Below the pieces are notes generated by a model. It had not been told where the DNA came from and searched no databases. It worked only from the letters and a program-made list of their open reading frames with translations. This document shows, one piece after another, positions 7,285 through 14,158 of a stretch of DNA of 40,146 nucleotides (within the stretch, counting starts at the first letter, position 1; the number at the start of each line of letters is the position of its first letter). The translations under genes and the position numbers were made by a program. The DNA comes from UBA2386 sp046306335 (GTDB lineage: Bacteria; Planctomycetota; UBA1135; UBA2386), in the NCBI GenBank assembly GCA_046306335.1, contig JBKDXM010000130.1, forward strand, positions 1 to 40,146, given 5' to 3'.

Positions 7285-10101
7285 TCAGACCGGATTCGGC
7301 CAGAGTTCGCGCCAATCGCCGGCCGGCCGGTCCTGCAGGCCGCGCAGCGCCGCCAGCGCCTCGCCGTGCAGTTGCACGGTCTCCAGGGCCGTTTGCGCCA
7401 GCGCCTGGCCGCAGGCCTCGGCGATGCCTTCGCCGTGCAGGCCGTGGTAGCGGAAGATGTGCGCGGGCGTGCCCGACTTGCTGAACTTGACCACCGCCTT
7501 GGCGACCTGCTGCACGCCGACCAGCGAGCCGAGGTTGTCGAGCAGGCCGATCTCGCCGTCGTGCACCGACACGATCGGCACGCGGCGGCCGGCGAGGTCG
7601 ACGACGTCGCCGGGGCCGAGCGGGCCCGCAGCGCCCTTGCCGGCCGGGCGCAGGTGCAGGCGGCCGTTGACGCCGAGCGTCTGCACGAGGTGCTGGAAGC
7701 CGTTCTTGCGGCCGAGCTCGCCGCACAGCAGGTCCGGCGAGGTGACGACGGTGACGTTGGCGTAGACGCCGCGGTCGAGCAGCAGCTTGCTGGCCTCGAT
7801 CGCCTCGGGCACCAGCGCGCCCATGACGAACAGCTCGACGACGTTCTCGCCAGGCTGGTAGCCGCGATAGCCGCGCCAGTCGATCAGGCGGTAGCCGCCG
7901 GCGAGCACGTCGTGCTTGAGCGCGGCGAGGATCTCGGCGTCGCCGGCGTGCGGCACCTCGGCCTCGTGCAGGCCGCCGTCCTGGGCGGTGAGTCCGAGCT
8001 CGGCGCCGGCCGGGAGTTCGCGCTTCCACTTCGCCTGCTTCTTCAGCCAGTCGAGCAGGTCCTTTTGGTGCAGCGCGCGCGTCACGGCGCGCACGAGCAC
8101 GCCGCTGCGGCCCTTGTTGTCGTGGGCGAAGTGGCGGCGGATCGCGTCGCAGAGGATCCACTCCAGCTCGACCGCGAACGCCGGCTCCCACGTGATCAGG
8201 TTGGGGATCTGGATGTCGCTCTTCCAGCTGTGCTGCGCGCCCTCGGGCGCCAGCGTGATGCCGCTCGGCGTGCCGACGAGGACGAACGAGCTGCCCCAGT
8301 AGAGGTCGTAGTACAGCTGGTCGAGGGCGCGTTTGATGAAGAAGTCGTAGACCGTCATCATCGGCAGGAAGGGGATGCCGGCGACGTGGTCCATCTTGCC
8401 GAAGCTGCCGACCGCGCTCATGCAGTTGGCTTCGGCGATCTCGAAGCGGATGTGCCGCGTCCAGGCCTCGTCGGTCGGCGCCAGTTCCGGCCGCAGGCGC
8501 TCGTGCAGGTCGAGCTTCGACTCCCAGTTCTCGTCGTGCTTGGGGCCGAAGATCTTCTCGTCCATCGCCGGATTGATGTTGGTCGACGTGCCGACGTCCG
8601 GCGCCATCGTCATCATCAGGTCGGCGAGCGGGTTCCACTTCGACTCGTCGGCGGTCGGCGCCTTGCCCGCCTTGCCTTCCTTGCCGGCCTTGGCGAGCTC
8701 GTCGTAGACGCCGATGCGAACGAGCTTGGCGGCCAGCTGGCCCCACATCCACTGCGTGTGCGTGGTCGGCGCCAGCTTCAGGTTGATGTCGAGCGACGCC
8801 GGCATGCCGCCCTGCGCGTCGATCTGCGCCTGCACGCGCGCGCGGTTCCGCTTGCCCTCCTGCTCCAGGGCCTCGATGCCCTGGCGCACCGCCGCGCCGC
8901 GCTCGGCGAGGAAGCGCGCCTCCGGAGTGCCCGCCGCCCAGCGCACGAACGGGCGCTCCAGCGTCAGGCCATGGCCGGCGAGGATCTCGGCGACCTCGCT
9001 CTCCTCGGGCATCGCCGAGTGGTTGCCGTTGGCGGCGACGCACTGCAGGCCGCGGCCCTTGATCGTGTGGGCGATGATCAGCGTCGGTCGGCGCGTGTCG
9101 AGCTTGCTGCGCTCGAAGGCGTCGACGATCGCGGCGTGGTCGTGGCCGCCGGTGTCGTAGAACAGGCGGACGAGGTCGGCGTCGCCCAGCGTGTCGAGCA
9201 GCGCCTTGAGCGACTTGTCCTCGGCGAGCAGCGCCTCGCGCATCAGCTTGCCGTCGCGCTTCCACAGCAGCGCCTGGTAGTGGTAGTCGGTGAAGCCCTG
9301 CTCGAAGACCTTGCGCAGCGCCTCGCCGCCCTTCTTGGCGAACACCTGCTCGCGGTAGCCGCCGTGGCGCAGCTGGATGACCTCCCAGCCGTTGGCGACC
9401 GCGGTGCGCTCGATGCGGTCGGCGTCGGTGCCCTGCAGGCCGCGGTTGTTCGGGATGCGCGTGCCGTCGAGGTTCTGGCGGTTGTAGTCGACGATCCAGG
9501 TGACGTTGCCCAGTTCGCGCTCGGCGACCTCGGGCATCACCTCCAGCAGCGAGCCTTCGCGGAACTCGCTGTCGCCCATCATGCACCAGAAGTGCGGCTC
9601 GGCGACGTCCCAGCCGTGCTGGCGCGCGTAGCGGTAGGCGAGCGACAGGTACGCGGCGTTGACCGGCGGGATGCCGACCGAGCCCGACGGCAGGAAGCGC
9701 CAGCCGTCCGGGTCGGCCTCGGCGTGGTAGCTCTGGAACACCGGCTTGCCGTCGTGCGAGAAACTGCGCAGGCGCGTCATCACCGCCTCGGCCTCGGCGT
9801 CGTCGAACCAGCGGCCGTCGGCGTGGCGGAACAGGCCGAGCGCGTGGTTGAGGGCGTGGTCGGCGGGGGAGGCGTGCGGCTTGCAGCAGACGAAGTCGCC
9901 GGGCTCGCGCACGACGAGGTGCAGCGCCGCCAGGAAGTCGAGGCTCGAAGCGCACGCCGCCGGGTGGCCGCCGACCTTGGGGTCGGTCTTGTCCGCGTCC
10001 GGCCGGTTGTTGGCCACGTGGATCATCGCCACCATGTGGGCGAAGGCGCGGCGGGTGATGCGATCGATCAGGGGGAAGTCGGGCTTGCTGCGGGACTTCA
10101 T
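7285..10101 (-). CDS. aceE: Pyruvate dehydrogenase E1 component, homodimeric type
   Basis: This 938-residue protein is related to the single-chain AceE E1, which decarboxylates pyruvate with thiamine diphosphate and acetylates the lipoyl group of E2. The thiamine diphosphate site is seen as MMGDSEF (residues 174-180) and VDYNRQNLDG (204-213). The usual first motif is GDGE, so here Ser replaces the second Gly. The middle domain contains GTPSGITLAPEGAQH, matching the E1 pattern GRTTLNGEGLQH. The ATG at 10101 begins the conserved N-terminal helix; the open frame extends 102 codons upstream into the divergent spacer, where the composition is Arg/Pro-rich. No E2 or E3 gene is adjacent. A 2-oxoacid dehydrogenase with another substrate remains possible. 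Confidence 0.87.
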   Translation of the reverse strand: MKSRSKPDFPLIDRITRRAFAHMVAMIHVANNRPDADKTDPKVGGHPAACASSLDFLAALHLVVREPGDFVCCKPHASPADHALNHALGLFRHADGRWFDDAEAEAVMTRLRSFSHDGKPVFQSYHAEADPDGWRFLPSGSVGIPPVNAAYLSLAYRYARQHGWDVAEPHFWCMMGDSEFREGSLLEVMPEVAERELGNVTWIVDYNRQNLDGTRIPNNRGLQGTDADRIERTAVANGWEVIQLRHGGYREQVFAKKGGEALRKVFEQGFTDYHYQALLWKRDGKLMREALLAEDKSLKALLDTLGDADLVRLFYDTGGHDHAAIVDAFERSKLDTRRPTLIIAHTIKGRGLQCVAANGNHSAMPEESEVAEILAGHGLTLERPFVRWAAGTPEARFLAERGAAVRQGIEALEQEGKRNRARVQAQIDAQGGMPASLDINLKLAPTTHTQWMWGQLAAKLVRIGVYDELAKAGKEGKAGKAPTADESKWNPLADLMMTMAPDVGTSTNINPAMDEKIFGPKHDENWESKLDLHERLRPELAPTDEAWTRHIRFEIAEANCMSAVGSFGKMDHVAGIPFLPMMTVYDFFIKRALDQLYYDLYWGSSFVLVGTPSGITLAPEGAQHSWKSDIQIPNLITWEPAFAVELEWILCDAIRRHFAHDNKGRSGVLVRAVTRALHQKDLLDWLKKQAKWKRELPAGAELGLTAQDGGLHEAEVPHAGDAEILAALKHDVLAGGYRLIDWRGYRGYQPGENVVELFVMGALVPEAIEASKLLLDRGVYANVTVVTSPDLLCGELGRKNGFQHLVQTLGVNGRLHLRPAGKGAAGPLGPGDVVDLAGRRVPIVSVHDGEIGLLDNLGSLVGVQQVAKAVVKFSKSGTPAHIFRYHGLHGEGIAEACGQALAQTALETVQLHGEALAALRGLQDRPAGDWRELWPNPV

Positions 10102-10405
10102 GGCGTCTCTGGTTCGGGGCGCGGCGGTCGGTGCGGCGGGGCCGGACCGGGCAAGGTAGGGCGGGCCAACCGGTCGTGCCAGCCGTCCAGGACGGCGCGG
10201 CGCGTTCGGCGGGCGAAGAGAGTAGGCGTCGTCCGCGGGGCGGGCAAACGACAACCCGCGGCCCGGCGGGGCCGGATCGCCCCGATCGGGCATGGATTCT
10301 TGCGCCGTCTTGACGGATCCCTGGCGCAGGCTGTCGGCAGACTGTGCCGCTCCGAAGCCCGAAGCCCGAAGCCCGCCGAACCGCGACCCACCCGCCAACG
10401 ACGCC
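10102..10405. other. Divergent spacer between aceE and terC-like gene
   Basis: 304 bp holding the promoters of both genes. A TTGACG at 10310-10315 could be a -35 box for the TerC gene, but no matching -10 is visible. Three perfect copies of the heptamer CGAAGCC lie at 10353-10373. No yybP-ykoY (manganese) riboswitch pattern was seen, although this element often precedes terC-family genes. Confidence 0.5.
10353..10373 (+). repeat. Three tandem CGAAGCC heptamers
   Basis: Three exact head-to-tail copies of CGAAGCC, 33 bp upstream of the TerC start codon. They are probably in the 5' leader. The function is unknown. Confidence 0.7.
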
Positions 10406-11350
10406 ATGCCGCCAGCGCCGCCGCCGCACCTCGCCGTCTCGCCCTGGTTCTACGCCGCCTTCCTCGCCGGCGTGGCCGTCATGCTGCTGCTCGACCTGGG
10501 GGTCTTCAACAAGAAGGCGCACGCCCCCGGCTTCAAGGAGTCGCTCGGCTGGGTGACGGTGTGGAGTTCGCTCGCCATCGCCTTCGGCGGGCTCGTCGCC
10601 GTCCAGCACGGCGCGACGGCGGCCCTCGACTACTACACCGGATGGTTGATCGAACAGTCGCTCTCGATCGACAACCTGTTCGTCTTCGTCGTGGTGTTCC
10701 GCGCCCTGAAGGTGCCGTCGCACCTGCAGCACCGGGTGCTGTACTGGGGCGTGCTGTCGGCGGTCGCGCTGCGCGCGGCGATGATCTTCGGCGGCGCGAT
10801 CCTGGTCGAGCGCTTCGCCTGGATCCTCTACGTGTTCGGCGTGTTCCTCGTGTTCACCGCCGTGCGCATGCTCGTGGGCAAGGGCGACGACCCGACGGCG
10901 GAGGAGTCGCGCGTGCTGCAGTGGCTGCGCGGCCGCGTGCGCACCACCGGCTTCCACGGCCAGCAGTTCCTCGTGCGCGAGGCCGGCCGCTGGCACGCGA
11001 CGCCGCTGCTGCTCGCGCTCGTGCTGGTCGAGATCACCGACGTGATCTTCGCCGTCGACTCGATCCCGGCGGTGTTCGCGGTGACGACCGACCCCTTCCT
11101 GGTCTTCACCTCGAACATCTTCGCGATCCTGGGCCTGCGCTCGCTGTACTTCGTGCTCGCCGGCATGGCCGACCGTTTCGTCTACTTGAAGCCGGGGCTC
11201 GGCATCGTGCTGCTGTTCGTCGGCGGCAAGCTGCTGCTGCACGGCGTCGTCAAGGTGCCGTCGTGGCTGTCGCTGACGGTCATCGTGGTCGTGCTCGCCG
11301 GCGCGGTGCGGCTGTCGCTGCGCCGGCCGCCGCCTGCCCGCGCCGGCTGA
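10406..11350 (+). CDS. TerC family integral membrane protein
   Basis: A 314-residue polytopic protein with about eight hydrophobic segments. It has the TerC acidic signatures inside membrane helices: EQSLSIDNLFVFVVVF and VEITDVIFAVDSIPAVFAVT. Family members are linked to metal-ion (often manganese) export and tellurite resistance; members with these Glu/Asp motifs are proposed to bind the ion. The ATG at 10406 is the first start after the spacer that fits the amphipathic N-terminus; upstream in-frame residues are not membrane-like. It runs divergently from aceE and converges on purK with 21 bp between. The substrate cannot be told from sequence. Confidence 0.93.
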   Translation: MPPAPPPHLAVSPWFYAAFLAGVAVMLLLDLGVFNKKAHAPGFKESLGWVTVWSSLAIAFGGLVAVQHGATAALDYYTGWLIEQSLSIDNLFVFVVVFRALKVPSHLQHRVLYWGVLSAVALRAAMIFGGAILVERFAWILYVFGVFLVFTAVRMLVGKGDDPTAEESRVLQWLRGRVRTTGFHGQQFLVREAGRWHATPLLLALVLVEITDVIFAVDSIPAVFAVTTDPFLVFTSNIFAILGLRSLYFVLAGMADRFVYLKPGLGIVLLFVGGKLLLHGVVKVPSWLSLTVIVVVLAGAVRLSLRRPPPARAG

Positions 11351-11371
11351 CCGGCGGCCAGCCGCCCGCCG

Positions 11372-12514
11372 TCAGCCGTCGAAGTCCCACGCCGCGGGGT
11401 CGCCGGGCGGCAGCGCCGCGGCCTGCGCCGCCAGTTCGTCGACCGCAGCGCGGTCGGCGCCGACGACGGTGGCGTGCCCGACCTTGCGGCCGGGGCGCAG
11501 GCCCTTGCCGTAGGCGTGCAGGTGCAGGCCCGGCAGTTCGAGCAGCGCGCCGCGCTCGGGCAGGTCGCCGATCAGGTTGACCATCGTCGCGTGGCCGCCG
11601 CCGGCCATGGCGGTGCTGCCGAGCGGCAGGCCGAGGATCGCGCGCAGGTGGTTCTCGAACTGCGAGCAGGCCGCGCCCTCGATCGTCCAGTGGCCGGAGT
11701 TGTGCACGCGCGGCGCCATCTCGTTGGCCAGCAGCTCGTCGCCGCGCAGGAACAGCTCGACCGCCAGCACGCCGACGTAGTCGAGCCGCTCCATGGCGGC
11801 GCGCACGAACGCGTGTGCGCGCTGCTCGACCGCGGCGGGCACGCCCGGCGCCGGCGCGCGGCTGCGCCGCAGGATGCCGCCGTCGTGCACGTTCTCGACC
11901 AGCGGGTAGCAGACGACGGCGCCGGTGCGGCCGCGCGCGGCGAGCACGCTGACCTCGCGGTCGAAGGCGACGAAGCCTTCGACGATCAGACCGCCGTTGC
12001 GCGGGTCGCCGAGGTCGCGCCACACCGCGTCGACGGCGGCGGCGTCGGCGCCGGCGGCGAGGCGCGCCTGGCCCTTGCCGTCGTAGCCCATGCGCCGCGT
12101 CTTGACGATGCACGGCGCGCCGACGGCGGCGACCGCGGCGTGCAGCTCGTCGCGGCTGCCGGCGGCGCGCCACTTCGGCGTCGCCATGCCGAGCTCGCCG
12201 AACAGCGTCTTCTCGCGGACGCGGTCCTGGCCGGTCGCCAGCGCCACGGGCGCTGGCGCCACGCGCACGTGCCGCTGCAGCAGTTCGATCGACGACGCCG
12301 GCACGTTCTCGAACTCGAACGTCACCACGTCGACGCCGTCCGCGAGCCGGCGCAGGCCGTCGACGTCGTCGTACGGCGCGACCACCAGTTCGCCGATGTG
12401 GCCGGCGACCGCGCGCGGCGACGGGTCGAGGAAGCGGCAGCGCACGCCGAGCGGCAGCCCGGCCAGCGCCAGCATGCGGGCCAGTTGCCCGCCCCCGAGC
12501 ACGCCGACCTTCAT
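11372..12514 (-). CDS. purK: 5-(carboxyamino)imidazole ribonucleotide synthase
   Basis: This 380-residue ATP-grasp enzyme carboxylates aminoimidazole ribonucleotide using ATP and bicarbonate. It starts with MKVGVLGGGQLARMLALAG, the PurK nucleotide-binding fingerprint. It contains TFEFENVP, IVKTRRMGYDGKGQ, ELFL and NEMAPRVHNSGHWTIEGA, all standard PurK motifs. It is the second gene of a purE-purK pair whose start and stop overlap (ATGA at 12511-12514), so the two steps that make CAIR are translated together. Nothing unusual is visible. Confidence 0.97.
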   Translation of the reverse strand: MKVGVLGGGQLARMLALAGLPLGVRCRFLDPSPRAVAGHIGELVVAPYDDVDGLRRLADGVDVVTFEFENVPASSIELLQRHVRVAPAPVALATGQDRVREKTLFGELGMATPKWRAAGSRDELHAAVAAVGAPCIVKTRRMGYDGKGQARLAAGADAAAVDAVWRDLGDPRNGGLIVEGFVAFDREVSVLAARGRTGAVVCYPLVENVHDGGILRRSRAPAPGVPAAVEQRAHAFVRAAMERLDYVGVLAVELFLRGDELLANEMAPRVHNSGHWTIEGAACSQFENHLRAILGLPLGSTAMAGGGHATMVNLIGDLPERGALLELPGLHLHAYGKGLRPGRKVGHATVVGADRAAVDELAAQAAALPPGDPAAWDFDG

Positions 12515-13035
12515 CCGCGCGGCTCCACCCGTGGGTCGCGGTTGGCGAGGACGTCGGCGGTCGTCTTGGCGCGCCGCGCGCGCAGCGCCTCGCGGAAGCG
12601 CGGCTCGCGCACGCCGAGGATCGACGCCGCCATCAGGCCGGCGTTGATCGCGCCGGCCTTGCCGATCGCCAGCGTGCCGACCGGCACGCCGCCGGGCATC
12701 TGCACGATGGCCAGCAGGGCGTCGAGGCCGCGCAGCGCGCCGTTCTCGATCGGCACGCCGAGCACCGGCAGCGCCGTCTTGCTCGCCGCCATCCCGGGCA
12801 GGTGGGCGGCGCCGCCGGCGCCGGCGACGATCACCTGCAGGCCGCGCGCCTCGGCCGAGCCGGCGTACTCCATCAGCCAGTCCGGCGTGCGGTGGGCGCT
12901 GACCACCACGCACTCGTGCGGCACGCCGAGTTCGGTCAGCGTGTCGCTGCAGTGCCGCAGCGTCTCCCAGTCGGAGCGCGAACCCATGATGACGCCGACG
13001 AGCGGCGGGCCGGCGGGGGCGGTTGGGGTCGACAT
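12511..13035 (-). CDS. purE: N5-carboxyaminoimidazole ribonucleotide mutase
   Basis: This 174-residue class I PurE converts N5-CAIR made by PurK to CAIR. The motifs are GVIMGSRSDWET, VVSAHRTPDWLMEYA and VIVAGAGGAAHLPGM, followed by LPVLGVPIENGALRGLDALL. The presence of purK beside it supports the mutase role rather than direct AIR carboxylase. It is the first gene of the overlapping pair, and its promoter must lie in the 128 bp between it and the tRNA-Asn terminator. The C-terminal tail is slightly basic and unremarkable. Confidence 0.97.
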   Translation of the reverse strand: MSTPTAPAGPPLVGVIMGSRSDWETLRHCSDTLTELGVPHECVVVSAHRTPDWLMEYAGSAEARGLQVIVAGAGGAAHLPGMAASKTALPVLGVPIENGALRGLDALLAIVQMPGGVPVGTLAIGKAGAINAGLMAASILGVREPRFREALRARRAKTTADVLANRDPRVEPRG

Positions 13036-13163
13036 GTGCCCGCGAGACCTTCGCCGCCGGGCTGGCGCGAGGCAAGCAGGCGGTCGGGAAGCCGGCGGCG
13101 GTGGCGCGCTCAGGGCTCGCAGCGGCGTCGCTGCGGCCGCGCCGGGCCGGCCGCCCGGAAACG

Positions 13164-13198
13164 CAACCGCCCCGCGGCGTTGGCCGCGAGGCGGGTTG
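13164..13198 (-). terminator. Intrinsic terminator of tRNA-Asn
   Basis: Read on the minus strand, CCAACC..GCC..GCGGC pairs with GCCGC..GGC..GGTTG around a 4-nt loop. The stem is about 13 bp with small bulges. It ends 22 nt past the tRNA 3' end and is followed by CGTTTCCGGG. Confidence 0.75.
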
Positions 13199-13219
13199 GT
13201 CCGCTGCGGCGAGCGGAAG

Positions 13220-13295
13220 TGGCTCCTCGAGTAGGACTTGAACCTACGACCCGGTGATTAACAGTCACCTGCTCTACCGACTGAGCTATCGAGGA
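13220..13295 (-). tRNA. tRNA-Asn (anticodon GTT)
   Basis: A complete cloverleaf of 76 nt including an encoded CCA. The acceptor stem is TCCTCGA/TCGAGGA, the D arm GCTC..GAGC, and the anticodon arm GGTGA-CTGTTAA-TCACC with anticodon GTT. The T arm is GTAGG-TTCAAGT-CCTAC. The discriminator base is G, as usual for tRNA-Asn. All stems are fully paired. Confidence 0.98.
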
Positions 13296-13329
13296 TCGCG
13301 CGGCGGGCATCGGCCCGTGCGGGGCGAAA

Positions 13330-13357
13330 ACGTTAGCGGCCGGGCGCAGGCGGTCAA
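13330..13357 (-). promoter_or_regulatory. Promoter of tRNA-Asn
   Basis: Minus-strand -35 TTGACC (13352-13357), 16-bp spacer, -10 TAACGT (13330-13335), about 34 nt before the tRNA. The -10 context CCGCTAACGT matches CCGCTAGCGT in front of tRNA-Arg at 17621-17630, which supports both. Confidence 0.6.
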
Positions 13358-13394
13358 GAACGAGCTTGCGCGCCGTCGGCAGTGCCCGAAACGC

Positions 13395-13431
13395 ACGCGG
13401 GCCGCATCGTCGGCGACGGTGCGGCCCGCGT
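13395..13431 (-). terminator. Intrinsic terminator of the selenoprotein gene
   Basis: A perfect 12-bp inverted repeat (ACGCGGGCCGCA at 13395-13406 with TGCGGCCCGCGT at 13420-13431), extended by CGTC/GACG to a stem of about 17 bp with a 3-nt loop. On the minus strand it is followed by GCGTTTCGGG. It starts 17 nt after the final TGA of the selenoprotein gene. Confidence 0.8.
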
Positions 13432-13447
13432 TCCTGGCCGGTGCCGG

Positions 13448-14038
13448 TCAGCCCTTCGGGGCCGGGCCGAACTTGCGCAGGCGCAGTTCCTTCGTGCCTT
13501 CCAGCGCCTTCTTGGCGACGTCCTCGGTGAAGGCCTTCTTGGTCTTCACGAAGACGAGGGCCTTGCCGCTGAGGCCGTTCGGGTGCACGCGGATGACACC
13601 GTCCAGCTTGCTCAAGACGTCACGCGTCTCGATGGCGGTGTTCATTCAACCTAGTCCGGCGATCGCCAGCTCGAAGACCTCCTCGGCCTTCGGCAGTTCG
13701 ACCTCGGCGAGGCTCTTGATGACGATGCCCTTGCCGGCGCGCCCCTTCTCGAGCGCGGTGTTCAACTCCGCGATCTCCGGCGTCTTCTTGCCGGCGAGCT
13801 CGAAGTAGCCGACACCGGTGGTGTCGAACTGCAGGTTCTTGATCGACTTGTCCTTTTCGAGGATCGCACGGACCCTCGCAGCCTGTGAGGCAGCGCCTCA
13901 ACCGCTGATGCCGGACGCTTCGATCTTCCAGAGCTTCTCGGTCGGTTCGGTCGCCTTCGCCGGCTGCGCTTCGGTCTGCGCCATGGCCGTCGCGGCGAAC
14001 GCGAACGCGGCGAGCAGCACGCTTGCCTTGATTCGCAT
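13448..14038 (-). CDS. Candidate exported selenoprotein with two HMA/MerP-like domains and two UGA-encoded selenocysteines
   Basis: A single frame of 197 codons from ATG 14036-14038 (Shine-Dalgarno AGGAG 6 nt upstream) to TGA 13448-13450. It is interrupted only by TGA at codon 47 (13898-13900) and codon 131 (13646-13648). Residues 1-20 form a signal peptide (VLLAAFAFAATAMA, cut before QTE). Domain 1 (about 35-112) reads LWKIEASGISG-U-GAASQAARVRAIL. Domain 2 (about 118-190) reads VFELAIAGLG-U-MNTAIETRDVLSK. Both have the beta-alpha-beta-beta-alpha-beta pattern of heavy-metal-associated domains. In domain 2 the U falls exactly at the first Cys of GMxCxxC; the second Cys is replaced (UxxT, and UxxA in domain 1). 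There is no Cys anywhere in the protein. Each UGA is followed by a SECIS-like hairpin. The sequence after either UGA is normal protein in the same frame and homologous between repeats, which argues against pseudogene decay. Function is probably periplasmic metal or redox chemistry (inference). Confidence 0.85.
13612..13632 (-). promoter_or_regulatory. Bacterial SECIS-like hairpin for the second UGA (codon 131)
   Basis: On the minus strand, TCGAGACG pairs with CGTCTTGA (8 bp including one G-U) around the 5-nt loop CGTGA. The stem begins 13 nt after the UGA, so the loop begins 22 nt after it. A G in the first two loop positions followed by U is the published bacterial SECIS pattern, and the distance is within its 16-37 nt window. 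Confidence 0.75.
13858..13878 (-). promoter_or_regulatory. Bacterial SECIS-like hairpin for the first UGA (codon 47)
   Basis: On the minus strand, CGAGGGTC pairs with GATCCTCG (8 bp including one G-U) around the loop CGTGC. The loop starts 28 nt after the UGA. Stem length, loop length and loop sequence are nearly identical to those of the second element. A competing hairpin TGAGGC-GCT-GCCTCA starts at the UGA itself. Confidence 0.75.
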
Positions 14039-14095
14039 CGGGGACTCCTGGGTGGTCGCGCCGGCGGCCGGGTTGGCCGACGGCAGCGTCCCGGC

Positions 14096-14124
14096 ACTAT
14101 CGGCGGACGGCCGGGGCGAGGCAA
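14096..14124 (-). promoter_or_regulatory. Promoter of the two-UGA selenoprotein gene
   Basis: Minus-strand -35 TTGCCT (14119-14124), 17-bp spacer, -10 GATAGT (14096-14101), followed by a leader of about 50 nt before the ATG. The -35 hexamer is the same as that of tRNA-Arg at 17602. Confidence 0.55.
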
Positions 14125-14158
14125 ACCCCGGGCCGCGGAAGTTCCCCTGCCGCCGGGC

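Noticed and set aside
10102..10405. Manganese (yybP-ykoY) riboswitch before the TerC gene
   Set aside because: No matching conserved bulge sequences or three-way junction could be drawn; only a heptamer repeat is present.
13448..13645. Separate 65-residue gene
   Set aside because: It begins at the base after a UGA, inside an HMA fold that lacks its first strand. The missing strand is supplied in frame upstream, so it is the tail of the selenoprotein.
13646..14038. Region read as a pseudogene or frameshifted gene with premature stops
   Set aside because: There is no frame change at either UGA, both flanks remain protein-like and mutually homologous, a promoter, Shine-Dalgarno sequence and terminator are intact, and SECIS-like hairpins follow each UGA.
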